The translations under genes were made by a program, and so were the position numbers. A stretch of DNA of 64,000 nucleotides. It comes from Streptomyces sp. M41(2017) (GTDB taxonomy: Bacteria > Actinomycetota > Actinomycetes > Streptomycetales > Streptomycetaceae). Under the pieces are notes generated by a model. It did not search any database and was not told the origin of the DNA. It saw only the letters and a list, made by a program, of their open reading frames with translations. The stretch covers positions 4,650,001 through 4,714,000 of the forward strand of contig NZ_MWFK01000001.1 in assembly GCF_002078175.1 (NCBI RefSeq). The letters run 5' to 3'. Shown in pieces: positions 25,672 to 34,319 of this stretch (its first letter is position 1; each line of letters opens with the position of its first letter).

Positions 25672-27003
25672 ATGAGCCCCCCTGTCGCACCCCCCGGCTG
25701 GAGCCGCTGGCTCGTCCCGCCGGCCGCCCTCTCGGTCCATCTCTCCATCGGCCAGGCCTACGCCTGGAGCGTCTTCAAGCCGCCCCTCGAATCCTCGCTC
25801 GGCCTCAGCGGGACCGAGAGCGCGCTGCCCTTCCAGCTCGGCATCGTGATGCTCGGTCTGTCCGCCGCGTTCGGCGGCACGCTCGTCGAGCGCAACGGCC
25901 CGCGCTGGGCGATGACCGTCGCCCTCGTCTGCTTCTCCTCAGGCTTCCTGATCTCCGCGCTCGGCGCCGCCACCGAGCAGTACTGGCTGATCGTGTTCGG
26001 CTACGGATTCGTCGGCGGGACAGGCCTCGGCATCGGCTACATATCCCCGGTGTCCACCCTGATCAAGTGGTTCCCCGACCGGCCCGGCATGGCCACCGGC
26101 ATCGCGATCATGGGCTTCGGCGGCGGCGCGCTGATCGCCTCGCCCTGGTCCGCCCAGATGCTGAAGTCCTTCGGGTCGGACTCCTCCGGCATCGCCCTCG
26201 CCTTCCTCGTGCACGGCCTCGCGTACGCCGTGTTCATGACGCTCGGTGTCCTGCTGGTGCGCGTCCCGCGCGGCGAGCGCCCGGTCGCGTCCGGGCCGAG
26301 CGCGCTCGACGGCGTCCAGGTCTCGGCGCGCAGCGCGGTGCGCACCCCGCAGTTCTGGTTCCTGTGGATCGTGCTCTGCATGAACGTGACGGCGGGCATC
26401 GGCATCCTGGAGAAGGCCGCCCCGATGATCACGGACTTCTTCGCCGGCACCTCCACCCCCGTGTCCGTCTCCGCGGCCGCCGGGTTCGTCGCCCTGCTGT
26501 CCGCCGCCAACATGGCCGGCCGGATCGGCTGGTCCTCGACCTCCGACCTGATCGGGCGCAAGAACATCTACCGCGTCTACCTCGGCGTCGGCGCGCTCAT
26601 GTACGCGCTCATCGCCTGGTTCGGGGACTCCTCCAAGCCGCTGTTCATCGTCGGCGCCCTGGTGATCCTCTCCTTCTACGGCGGGGGCTTCGCCACCGTC
26701 CCGGCCTACCTCAAGGACCTCTTCGGCACCTACCAGGTGGGGGCGATCCACGGGCGGCTGCTCACCGCCTGGTCCACGGCCGGTGTGCTCGGACCGCTCA
26801 TCGTCAACCGGATCGCGGACCACCAGGAGGCGGCGGGCAAGCACGGCTCGGACCTCTACGGCATGTCGTTCCTGATCATGATCGGGCTGCTGGTCGTAGG
26901 CTTCGTCGCCAACGAGTTCGTGCGCCCCGTCCACCCCCGTCACCACGTCCCCGCACCGAGGGAGGCAGCCGATGTCGCACGACAGCAGCCCGAGTCCGCC
27001 TGA
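25672..27003 (+). CDS. OFA-family MFS transporter (oxalate/formate antiporter-like)
   Basis: A 443-residue, 12-TM MFS protein of the oxalate:formate antiporter family. Typical features are the start HLSIGQAYAWSVFKPPLES, the glycine-rich GFVGGTGLGIGYISPVSTLI, the loop KWFPDRPGMATGIAIMGFGG and FWFLWIVLCMNVTAGIGIL. ATG 25672 has no strong ribosome-binding site; the open frame continues upstream to 25474 but that part is not OFA-like. The last 30 bp overlap a small membrane gene. The true substrate may be oxalate, formate or another small carboxylate. Confidence 0.88.
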   Translation: MSPPVAPPGWSRWLVPPAALSVHLSIGQAYAWSVFKPPLESSLGLSGTESALPFQLGIVMLGLSAAFGGTLVERNGPRWAMTVALVCFSSGFLISALGAATEQYWLIVFGYGFVGGTGLGIGYISPVSTLIKWFPDRPGMATGIAIMGFGGGALIASPWSAQMLKSFGSDSSGIALAFLVHGLAYAVFMTLGVLLVRVPRGERPVASGPSALDGVQVSARSAVRTPQFWFLWIVLCMNVTAGIGILEKAAPMITDFFAGTSTPVSVSAAAGFVALLSAANMAGRIGWSSTSDLIGRKNIYRVYLGVGALMYALIAWFGDSSKPLFIVGALVILSFYGGGFATVPAYLKDLFGTYQVGAIHGRLLTAWSTAGVLGPLIVNRIADHQEAAGKHGSDLYGMSFLIMIGLLVVGFVANEFVRPVHPRHHVPAPREAADVARQQPESA

Positions 27004-27106
27004 CCGCCGACCGCTCATCGCCTTCGCCTGGCTCTGGGTGGGCGCCCCCCTGTGCTACGGCGTCTACGAGCTGGTACAGAAAGTGACACAACTGTTCAGT
27101 GGGTGA
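26972..27106 (+). CDS. MFS transporter small subunit (44-residue membrane protein)
   Basis: A short gene overlapping the end of the OFA transporter by 32 bp, in another frame. ATG 26972 is preceded by GGGAGG at ideal spacing. The product begins MSHDSSPSPPDRRPL and has one transmembrane helix (IAFAWLWVGAPLCYGVYELV), then QKVTQLFSG. Such 40-50-residue partners accompany many actinobacterial OFA transporters and are annotated as the small subunit. The overlap suggests translational coupling and equal expression. Whether it is needed for transport is not known. Confidence 0.8.
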   Translation: MSHDSSPSPPDRRPLIAFAWLWVGAPLCYGVYELVQKVTQLFSG

Positions 27107-27243
27107 GTGTTCGGGCGTCCGAGAGTCTGACAGAAGCCGACAAGCCTGGCGCCCAGATCCTGTGGCATCACCTGCCGTCGTACCCGTGAGTCACTGATCA
27201 GACTGGTGGATCCCGCTACCCAAGGCAACGAGGGGGACCACTC

Positions 27244-28191
27244 ATGAACGGCTCACGGATCGCCGCCGTCGGCCATTACCAGCCCGCCAAGATCCTCACC
27301 AACGAGGACCTGGCGGGCCTGGTCGACACCAGTGACGAGTGGATCAGGAGCCGGGTCGGCATCCGGACGCGGCACATCGCCGGGCCCGACGAGCCGGTCG
27401 ACGAGCTGGCCGCGCACGCCGCCGCCAAGGCGCTCGCCTCCGCCGGACTGACGCCGGGCGACATCGACCTGGTGCTCGTCGCCACCTCCACCGCCGTCGA
27501 CCGCTCCCCGAACATGGCCGCCCGGGTCGCCGCCCGGCTCGGCATCCCCTCCCCGGCCGCCATGGACGTCAACGTCGTCTGCGCCGGCTTCACGCACGCC
27601 CTCGCCACCGCCGACCACGCCGTGCGCGCCGGTGCCGCGACCCGGGCGCTGGTCATCGGCGCCGACAGGATGTCCGAGGTGACGGACTGGACCGACCGCA
27701 CCACCTGCGTGCTGGTCGGGGACGGTGCGGGCGCCGCCGTCGTCGAGGCCTCGGCGCCGGGCGCGGAGCCCGGCATCGGCCCGGTGCTGTGGGGCTCGGT
27801 GCCCGAGATGGGGCACGCGGTCCGCATCGAGGGCACCCCCGCGCGCTTCGCGCAGGAGGGCCAGAGCGTCTACCGCTGGGCGACCACCCAGCTCCCGCCG
27901 ATCGCCCGCAAGGCCTGCGAACGCGCGGGCCTCACCCCCGAGGACCTCGCCGGGGTGGTCCTGCACCAGGCGAACCTGCGCATCATCGAACCGCTCGCGC
28001 AGAAGATCGGCGCCGTCAACGCCGTCGTCGCGCGGGACGTCGTCGAGTCCGGCAACACCTCGGCCGCGAGCATCCCGCTCGCCTTCTCCAAGCTCGTCGA
28101 GCGCGGGGAGATCTCCACGGGCGACCCCGTGCTGCTGTTCGGCTTCGGCGGCAACCTCTCGTACGCGGGACAGGTCGTCCGCTGCCCCTGA
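27244..28191 (+). CDS. Beta-ketoacyl-ACP synthase III-like protein (FabH family)
   Basis: A 315-residue thiolase-fold condensing enzyme. The catalytic triad is intact: Cys113 in NVVCAGFTHAL, His241 in VVLHQANLRII, Asn271 in ESGNTSAASIPLA. The dimer-interface region GIRTRHIAGPDE is also present. FabH starts fatty-acid synthesis from acyl-CoA and malonyl-ACP. This copy is isolated from fabD, acpP and fabF, so it is a paralogue that may prime a special lipid or act as a thioesterase or acyltransferase. ATG 27244 has GAGGGGG upstream. The GntR gene follows after about 180 bp. Confidence 0.9.
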   Translation: MNGSRIAAVGHYQPAKILTNEDLAGLVDTSDEWIRSRVGIRTRHIAGPDEPVDELAAHAAAKALASAGLTPGDIDLVLVATSTAVDRSPNMAARVAARLGIPSPAAMDVNVVCAGFTHALATADHAVRAGAATRALVIGADRMSEVTDWTDRTTCVLVGDGAGAAVVEASAPGAEPGIGPVLWGSVPEMGHAVRIEGTPARFAQEGQSVYRWATTQLPPIARKACERAGLTPEDLAGVVLHQANLRIIEPLAQKIGAVNAVVARDVVESGNTSAASIPLAFSKLVERGEISTGDPVLLFGFGGNLSYAGQVVRCP

Positions 28192-28294
28192 CGGCTCCCA
28201 CCGACCGGACCGGGCCGCCGACGGGCCCCGGCCGGGATCCGTACCCACCCCGTGTGACAGGCCCAACTCCCGTGCCCGCGCCGCTTTGTGCGCC

Positions 28295-28307
28295 GTAGAC
28301 TGTAGGC
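28295..28307. promoter_or_regulatory. Weak match to the GntR palindrome upstream of the first GntR gene
   Basis: GTAGAC-T-GTAGGC agrees at 10 of 13 positions with GCATAC-T-GTATGC seen upstream of the formate dehydrogenase group. A second short palindrome, CAATT-CAT-AATTG, follows at 28314-28326. Both lie within 80 bp of the regulator start and could be autoregulatory sites. Confidence 0.3.
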
Positions 28308-28369
28308 GAAAGACAATTCATAATTGACTTTCCCTATCGCGGCGACGGCGCTGCCCAGGAGGGACCGTG

Positions 28370-29044
28370 ATGTTGTCGGCAGGACTGCCTCAGGGAGCGG
28401 TACCCAAGCTCGAACGGCCCGGCCCACTGCGCGACCGTGTGTACGAGGCGCTGCTCGAACTCATCACCACCCGGGCCCTCCAGCCGGGCCAGCACCTCGT
28501 CGAGAGCGAACTCGCCGGTCACCTCGGGGTGTCCCGGCAGCCGGTGCGGGAGGCGCTGCAGCGGCTGAGCACGGAGGGCTGGGTCGATCTGCGGCCCGCC
28601 CAGGGCGCGTTCGTGCACGAGCCGACCGAGGAGGAGGCCGACCAGCTCCTCACGGTGCGCACTCTCCTGGAGGCCGAGGCGGCCCGGCTCGCCGCCGGCA
28701 ACGCGGGCGGCGACGCGATCGGCGCGCTGGAGGACCTGTGCGCGCAGGGCGAGCGAGCGGTGGCCGCCGACGACGTGGACGCCGCGGTCGCGCTGAACGC
28801 CCGGCTGCACGCCAAGGTCATGGAACTCGCCGGCAACGCGGTGCTCGCCGAACTCGCCGCACAGGTCGACCGCCGGGTCCGCTGGTACTACACGCCGGTC
28901 GCCCGGCAGCGCGGCCGGCAGTCCTGGATCGAGCACCGCGAGCTGATCGCCGCGATCGCGGGCGGCGACGGACAGCGCGCCACCGCGGTCATGCGGGCCC
29001 ACACGGAGCACACCCGGAAGATGTACCACGAGCGTCCGAAGTGA
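28370..29044 (+). CDS. GntR/FCD-family transcriptional regulator (copy 1)
   Basis: A 224-residue FadR-C-terminal-type GntR protein. The winged HTH (about 20-80) includes GQHLVESELAGHLGVSRQPV and REALQRLSTEGWVDLRP. The FCD effector domain (about 90-215) has the metal-binding Asp and His positions, e.g. ALNARLHAKVMELAGN and EHRELIAAIAGGD. FCD regulators usually sense small carboxylates. ATG 28370 is preferred over GTG 28367 because GGAGGG is then seven bases away. It is strikingly similar to the second GntR gene at 58535, with an identical recognition-helix stretch. Confidence 0.9.
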   Translation: MLSAGLPQGAVPKLERPGPLRDRVYEALLELITTRALQPGQHLVESELAGHLGVSRQPVREALQRLSTEGWVDLRPAQGAFVHEPTEEEADQLLTVRTLLEAEAARLAAGNAGGDAIGALEDLCAQGERAVAADDVDAAVALNARLHAKVMELAGNAVLAELAAQVDRRVRWYYTPVARQRGRQSWIEHRELIAAIAGGDGQRATAVMRAHTEHTRKMYHERPK

Positions 29045-29146
29045 CCCGCTGAGCACCTGAGCCGACCGGCCTGCCGACCGTCCGCGGCACCCCCGCCGAC
29101 GGTCCGCGGCACGCCCGCGCGCCCGGCTTTGTCCACGGAGTGGAGA

Positions 29147-29173
29147 AAGTAGGTGCCGATTGCTGCGCTACTT
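29147..29173. promoter_or_regulatory. Inverted repeat upstream of the ROK gene
   Basis: AAGTAG and CTACTT are perfect 6-bp arms separated by 15 bp, about 100 bp upstream of the ROK start. It is a candidate site for autoregulation; support is only symmetry and position. Confidence 0.3.
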
Positions 29174-29275
29174 CTTCCCCCCTCCGGCAGCCGCTGCTAC
29201 GTTCCCCTCGAAAGCGCGACCGGTGCGGGTGGCCGGAAACCGACGGACGCAGGCCGGTGGGGCGGGGAGGGGCTC

Positions 29276-30466
29276 GTGAGACGGATGACGGCACGACCCG
29301 CGAACGCCCATCAGGCCCGGCTGCTGCGGCTGTTGCGTGACGGCGGCCCCAACTCCCGTGCGCAGCTCGGCGATCAGGTCGACCTCTCCCGGTCGAAACT
29401 GGCCGTCGAGGTGGACCGGCTCCTGGGGACCGGACTCGTCGTGGCCGACGGCCTCGCCGCCTCACGCGGCGGTCGCCGCTCCCACAACATCCGGCTCGCG
29501 CCGGCGCTGCGCCTCCTGGGCGTCGACATCGGGGCGACCTCGGTCGACGTGGCCGTCACCAACGCCGAACTGGAGATCCTCGGGCACCTCAACCAGCCCA
29601 TGGACGTCCGCGAGGGCCCGGTCGCTGTCTTCGAGCAAGTCCTCGCCATGGCGGCGAAGTTGAAGGCGTCGGGGCTCGCGGAGGGGTTCGACGGCGCCGG
29701 CATCGGCGTCCCCGGACCCGTCCGCTTCCCCGAAGGCGTACCGGTCGCCCCGCCGATCATGCCCGGCTGGGACGGGTTCCCGGTCCGCGAGGCACTCAGC
29801 CAGGAACTCGGCTGCCCGGTCATGGTCGACAACGACGTGAACCTGATGGCGATGGGGGAGCAGCACGCGGGCGTCGCCCGCTCCGTGGGCGACTTCCTCT
29901 GCGTCAAGATCGGCACCGGCATCGGCTGCGGCATCGTCGTCGGCGGAGAGGTGCACCGCGGGGCGACGGGCAGCGCGGGGGACATCGGGCACATCCAGGC
30001 CGTGCCCGGCGGACGATCGTGCGCCTGCGGCAACCGGGGCTGCCTGGAGGCCCACTTCAGCGGCGCCGCGCTCGCGCGCGACGCCGTGGACGCCGCCCAC
30101 CAGGGACGCTCGGCCGAACTCGCCGCGCGGCTGGAGGCGAACGGCGGCCTCACCGCCGTCGACGTCGCCGCCGCGGCCGCGGCGGGCGACGCCACCGCGC
30201 TCGACCTGATCCGGGAGGGCGGCAACCGCACCGGCCAGGTGATCGCCGCACTCGTCAGCTTCTTCAATCCGGGCCTGGTGGTGATCGGCGGCGGGGTGAC
30301 GGGCCTCGGCCACACCCTGCTCGCCGCGATCCGCACCCAGGTCTACCGCCAGTCGCTCCCGCTCGCGACCGGCAACCTGCCCATCGTCCTCGGAGAGCTG
30401 GGTCCGACCGCCGGAGTCATCGGCGGAGCCCGGCTGATCAGCGACCACCTGTTCTCACCCGCGTAA
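29276..30466 (+). CDS. ROK-family transcriptional repressor (XylR/NagC type)
   Basis: A 396-residue regulator: N-terminal MarR-like HTH (about 10-65; HQARLLRLLRDGGPNSRAQL) followed by a sugar-kinase-like ROK domain. The phosphate motif is LLGVDIGATSVDVAV (about 80-94) and the zinc site is His239 plus Cys249, Cys251 and Cys256 in GRSCACGNRGCLE. GTG 29276 is chosen because GGGGAGGGG is immediately upstream; ATG 29285 is a possible alternative. It heads the sugar ABC operon and most likely represses it, with the transported sugar or its phosphate as inducer. Confidence 0.91.
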   Translation: MRRMTARPANAHQARLLRLLRDGGPNSRAQLGDQVDLSRSKLAVEVDRLLGTGLVVADGLAASRGGRRSHNIRLAPALRLLGVDIGATSVDVAVTNAELEILGHLNQPMDVREGPVAVFEQVLAMAAKLKASGLAEGFDGAGIGVPGPVRFPEGVPVAPPIMPGWDGFPVREALSQELGCPVMVDNDVNLMAMGEQHAGVARSVGDFLCVKIGTGIGCGIVVGGEVHRGATGSAGDIGHIQAVPGGRSCACGNRGCLEAHFSGAALARDAVDAAHQGRSAELAARLEANGGLTAVDVAAAAAAGDATALDLIREGGNRTGQVIAALVSFFNPGLVVIGGGVTGLGHTLLAAIRTQVYRQSLPLATGNLPIVLGELGPTAGVIGGARLISDHLFSPA

Positions 30467-30475
30467 CCCGCACAG

Positions 30476-30505
30476 TTCACCTCACCTCACCTCACCTCAC
30501 CGCAC
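30476..30505. repeat. CTCAC pentanucleotide repeat
   Basis: Four perfect CTCAC units (30481-30500) flanked by TTCAC and CGCAC, in the gap between the ROK stop and the ABC ATPase gene. Noncoding; it could affect spacing or mRNA structure between the two genes. Confidence 0.8.
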
Positions 30506-30614
30506 CTCGTCACGGTCCACCGGCACGACGCCCGGCTCCGCCGTGTCCGAAAACAGCTCGCCTGAACGCGCACCACCCGGCAACCGGCCCGCACGCCTGC
30601 CAAGGGGAACCGTC

Positions 30615-32153
30615 ATGGCACCCGAACCACCACTGCTCACCATGTCCGGCATCACCAAGTCGTTCCCCGGCGTCCGGGCCCTCGACGGCGTCGACCTCGA
30701 CGTGCAGGCCGGCGAGGTCCACTGTCTGCTCGGCCAGAACGGCGCCGGGAAGTCCACCCTCATCAAGGTCCTGGCCGGCGCCCACCAGCCCGACGACGGC
30801 ACCATCGGCTGGCGGGGCGAACCCGTCACCCTCCGGTCCCCGATCGCCGCGATGCGCCTCGGCATCGCCACCATCTACCAGGAACTCGACCTGGTGGAAG
30901 GCCTGTCGGTCGCGGAGAACGTCCATCTCGGACACGAACTCACCACCGCCGGATTCGTCGTGCGCGGGAAGGCCGCCAAGGCGTCGACAACCGCGCTGCT
31001 CCACCGGCTCGGGCACCCGGAGATCGATCCGGGGCGCCTCGTCGGCGACCTGTCGGCGGCCCAGCAGCAGATCGTCTCCATGGCCCGCGCGCTCTCCCAC
31101 GACGTACGGCTGATCGTCATGGACGAACCGTCCGCCGCCCTCGACCCCGACGAGGTCGACAACCTCTTCCGCATCGTCGGCGACCTGACCCGCGCCGGCG
31201 TCGCCGTCGTGTACATCTCGCACCGGCTGGAGGAGATCCGCCGCATCGGCGACCGGGTCACCGTGCTGAAGGACGGGCGGGCGGTCGCGGGCGGACTGCC
31301 CGCCCGGTCCACCCCGACCCGCGAGGTCGTGGCCCTGATGACCGGCCGCAACGTCGAGTACGTCTTCCCCGACCGGCCCGCCGGATCGCCGGCGGCCGAC
31401 CCCGTCCTCACCGTCCGGGGCCTCTCCCGTCAGGGTGAGTTCGCTCCCCTCGACCTCGACGTCCGCCCCGGCGAGATCGTCGGCCTCGCGGGACTCGTCG
31501 GCTCCGGACGCTCCGAGATCCTGGAGACGATCTACGGGGCGCGCAGACCCACCACCGGCCGGGTCGCCGTCGCGGGCAGGCCACTGCGCACCGGGAGCGT
31601 GCGGGCGGCCGTACGCGCCGGGCTCGGCCTCGCCCCCGAGGAACGCAAGGCCCAGGCCCTGCTGATGCTGGAGTCCGTCACCCGCAACGTGTCCGTGTCG
31701 TCCATGTCCCGCTACGCGCACGCCGGCTGGATCGACCGGCGGGCCGAGCGCGGCGCGGCACGGGCGGCGACCCGGGAACTCTCGCTGCGCCCCGACAACC
31801 CGTCCGCGCCGGTGCGCACCCTGTCCGGCGGGAACCAGCAGAAGGCCGTGCTCGCCCGCTGGCTGCTGCGCGGCTGCCGGGTCCTGCTCCTGGACGAACC
31901 CACCCGCGGGGTCGACGTCGGCGCCCGCGCCGAGCTGTACGCCGTCGTCCGGCGGCTCGCCGACGAGGGACTCGCCGTCCTCATGGTCTCCAGCGAGGTG
32001 CCCGAGGTGCTCGGGCTCGCCGACCGGGTCCTCGTGCTCCGCGAGGGCCGCGTCGTCCACGAGGCACCGGCCACGGAACTGGACGAACACCGCGTACTCG
32101 ACCTCGTCATGGAAGGAAGCCCTGTGGCCAGTGAAGGGAGCCCGGCGTCATGA
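30615..32153 (+). CDS. Sugar ABC transporter ATP-binding protein (RbsA/XylG type)
   Basis: A 512-residue protein with two fused ABC domains that powers monosaccharide import. Domain 1: Walker A GQNGAGKST (about residue 37), signature LSAAQQQIVSMARAL, Walker B LIVMDEPSAAL. Domain 2: degenerate Walker A GLVGSGRSE, signature LSGGNQQKAVLARWL, Walker B VLLLDEPTRGVD. The degenerate second site is normal for the CUT2 family. ATG 30615 has AAGGGGA upstream. The stop overlaps the permease start. Confidence 0.95.
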   Translation: MAPEPPLLTMSGITKSFPGVRALDGVDLDVQAGEVHCLLGQNGAGKSTLIKVLAGAHQPDDGTIGWRGEPVTLRSPIAAMRLGIATIYQELDLVEGLSVAENVHLGHELTTAGFVVRGKAAKASTTALLHRLGHPEIDPGRLVGDLSAAQQQIVSMARALSHDVRLIVMDEPSAALDPDEVDNLFRIVGDLTRAGVAVVYISHRLEEIRRIGDRVTVLKDGRAVAGGLPARSTPTREVVALMTGRNVEYVFPDRPAGSPAADPVLTVRGLSRQGEFAPLDLDVRPGEIVGLAGLVGSGRSEILETIYGARRPTTGRVAVAGRPLRTGSVRAAVRAGLGLAPEERKAQALLMLESVTRNVSVSSMSRYAHAGWIDRRAERGAARAATRELSLRPDNPSAPVRTLSGGNQQKAVLARWLLRGCRVLLLDEPTRGVDVGARAELYAVVRRLADEGLAVLMVSSEVPEVLGLADRVLVLREGRVVHEAPATELDEHRVLDLVMEGSPVASEGSPAS

Positions 32154-33169
32154 CGCAGCACGTGTCCCCGCCCCGGGAAGGCGCCGGCAAGGCGCCCTCG
32201 ACGGGTGAACTCCCGGTGTGGCGAACGGCGGTGGCCCGCGCCGACGTCCGCACCCTCTCGCTCCTCGGTGTCCTCGCGGTCCTCGTCGTCATCGGAGGGG
32301 TGACCCGGCCCGACGAGTTCCTCGACACCCGCAACCTCCAGCTCGTCCTCACCCAGGCCTCGGTGATCGGCGTCGTCACCGTCGGCATGACCTTCGTCAT
32401 CACCTCCGGCGGCATCGACCTGTCGGTCGGCGCGATCGTCGCCCTGTCCTCGGTGTGGGCCACCACGGTCGCGACGCAGGAGTACGGCTTCGCGGGCATC
32501 CTCTTCACCGCGGTGCTCGTCGGTGTGGGCTGCGGCCTCGTCAACGGACTGCTCGTCGCGTACGGCGGGATGGTGCCCTTCATCGCCACCCTCGCCATGC
32601 TCGCCTCGGCCCGCGGTCTCGCGCTCCAGATCACCGACGGCAGGACCCAGATCGTGTCGGTGGACGGCGTCCTCCGACTCGGCGAACGCGACGCGTACGT
32701 GCTGGGCGTTCCGCCGCTGGTCCTCGTCTTCGCCGTCGTCACCGTCATCGGCTGGCTGATCCTGAACCGCACCACCTTCGGCCGCCGCACCGTCGCCGTC
32801 GGCGGCAACGCGGAGGCCGCCCGCCTCGCCGGCATCGACGTTCGACGCCAGCGGCTCTACCTCTACCTGCTGTCCGGACTGTGCTGCGGCATCGCCGCGT
32901 TCCTGCTGATCGTCCTGTCCGGCTCCGGCCAGAACACCAACGGCAACCTGTACGAACTCGACGCCATCGCGGCCGCGATCATCGGCGGCACCCTGCTCAG
33001 CGGAGGCCGCGGCACCATCACCGGCTCCGTGCTGGGCGTCCTCATCTTCACGACGATCACCAACATCTTCGCGCTGAACAACCTCCAGAGCGACGTCCAG
33101 CAGATCGCCAAGGGCGCGATCATCGTCGCCGCGGTCCTGGTCCAGCGGCGCACAGCAAGCACGACCTGA
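32150..33169 (+). CDS. Sugar ABC transporter permease (RbsC/XylH type)
   Basis: A 339-residue membrane protein with about 8-10 helices. CUT2 permease hallmarks: TVGMTFVITSGGIDLSVGAI (residues about 76-95), GLVNGLLVAYGGMVPFIATL and the conserved NRTTFGRRTVAVGGNAEAAR loop, then AIAAAIIGGTLLSGGRGTIT. ATG 32150 overlaps the stop of the ATPase gene by four bases, so translation is coupled. It forms the inner-membrane channel with the neighbouring ATPase. Confidence 0.95.
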   Translation: MTQHVSPPREGAGKAPSTGELPVWRTAVARADVRTLSLLGVLAVLVVIGGVTRPDEFLDTRNLQLVLTQASVIGVVTVGMTFVITSGGIDLSVGAIVALSSVWATTVATQEYGFAGILFTAVLVGVGCGLVNGLLVAYGGMVPFIATLAMLASARGLALQITDGRTQIVSVDGVLRLGERDAYVLGVPPLVLVFAVVTVIGWLILNRTTFGRRTVAVGGNAEAARLAGIDVRRQRLYLYLLSGLCCGIAAFLLIVLSGSGQNTNGNLYELDAIAAAIIGGTLLSGGRGTITGSVLGVLIFTTITNIFALNNLQSDVQQIAKGAIIVAAVLVQRRTASTT

Positions 33170-33189
33170 CACGGGAAGGGTCCACCGCC

Positions 33190-34239
33190 ATGCCAGAACC
33201 CACGAGTCTGACCAGCCGCAGAGGACTGCTCTTCGGCACCGCCGCCGTCTCGGCCGGCGTCCTCCTCACCGGCTGCACCAGCAACGACACCAAGGACGAG
33301 AAGCCGGCCGCGAACGACCGGCCGGCCGCCGACGACAAGCCCGGCAAGCACGTCACCATCGGCTTCGCCGGGCCGCAGGCGGACCACGGCTGGCTGAACG
33401 CCATCAACGACAACGCCAAGAGCCGCGCCAAGAAGTACGCGGACGTCAGTCTGGAGATCACCGAGGGCTCCAACGACACCGCCGCGCAGATCGGCCAGAT
33501 CGAGACACTGATCAACAAGAAGGTCGACGTCCTGGTCGTGCTGCCCGCCGACGGCAAGGCGCTCACCCAGGTCGGCCTCAAGGCGATGCGCGCGGGCATC
33601 CCCGTCATCAACCTCGACCGGATCTTCAACTCGCCCCAGGCGTACCGCTGCTGGATCGGCGGCGACAACTACGGCATGGGGCTCAGCGCCGGCCACTACA
33701 TCGGGGAGAAGCTCAAGGGCAAGAGCGACGCCCGGGTCATCGAGCTGGCCGGGATCGACAACCTGGAGCTGACCAAACAACGCACCCAAGGATTCGACGC
33801 GGCGCTGAAGAACTACCCGAACATCAAGAAGGTCGCCCGCCAGGCAGCCGAGTTCACCGTCGAGACCGGCCAGGCCAAGATGGCCCAACTCCTGCAGGCA
33901 CAACCGAAGTTCGACGCGCTGTGGAACCACGACGACGACCAGGGCGTGGGCGCCCTGCGGGCCATCGAGCAGGCGGGACGGGACGGCTTCCTGATGGTCG
34001 GCGGCGCCGGCGCGCTCTCCGCATTCCAGGCCATCGAGGCCGACGACAGTGTCCTGAAGGCCACCGTCCTGTACCCGCCGACGATGGCCGCCTCCGCGAT
34101 CGACCTCGCCCGCACCCTCGGCCAGGGCAAGGGCGTCGGAGGGCTGGCCGAGTTCGAGATCCCCGCCTCGCTCACCCTCTACTCCGCCGTCGTCGACAAG
34201 GACAACGTCAAGCAGTACATGCCCACCGGCTTCAAGTGA
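33190..34239 (+). CDS. Sugar ABC transporter substrate-binding lipoprotein (RbsB type)
   Basis: A 349-residue periplasmic-binding-protein-like lipoprotein. The N-terminus has a twin-arginine motif (TSRRGLLFG) and lipobox VLLTGC, so export by Tat and lipid anchoring at Cys29 are likely. The Peripla_BP_4 body includes HVTIGFAGPQADHGWLNAIN, VDVLVVLPADGKAL and ALWNHDDDQGVGALRAIEQA. It captures the sugar for the 30615/32150 transporter. ATG 33190 follows the permease stop by 20 bp. Confidence 0.94.
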   Translation: MPEPTSLTSRRGLLFGTAAVSAGVLLTGCTSNDTKDEKPAANDRPAADDKPGKHVTIGFAGPQADHGWLNAINDNAKSRAKKYADVSLEITEGSNDTAAQIGQIETLINKKVDVLVVLPADGKALTQVGLKAMRAGIPVINLDRIFNSPQAYRCWIGGDNYGMGLSAGHYIGEKLKGKSDARVIELAGIDNLELTKQRTQGFDAALKNYPNIKKVARQAAEFTVETGQAKMAQLLQAQPKFDALWNHDDDQGVGALRAIEQAGRDGFLMVGGAGALSAFQAIEADDSVLKATVLYPPTMAASAIDLARTLGQGKGVGGLAEFEIPASLTLYSAVVDKDNVKQYMPTGFK

Positions 34240-34319
34240 GCCGCCCCCGTTCCAGGGGCCCGGCACGGGGGTCCGGGCCCCTTCCCGCACCGCGCGACGA
34301 CGACGAGGAGGACATCCGT

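Noticed and set aside
30476..30505. CTCAC repeats as a CRISPR-like or attachment site
   Set aside because: The unit is only five bases with no spacers and no integrase or cas gene nearby; a simple repeat.
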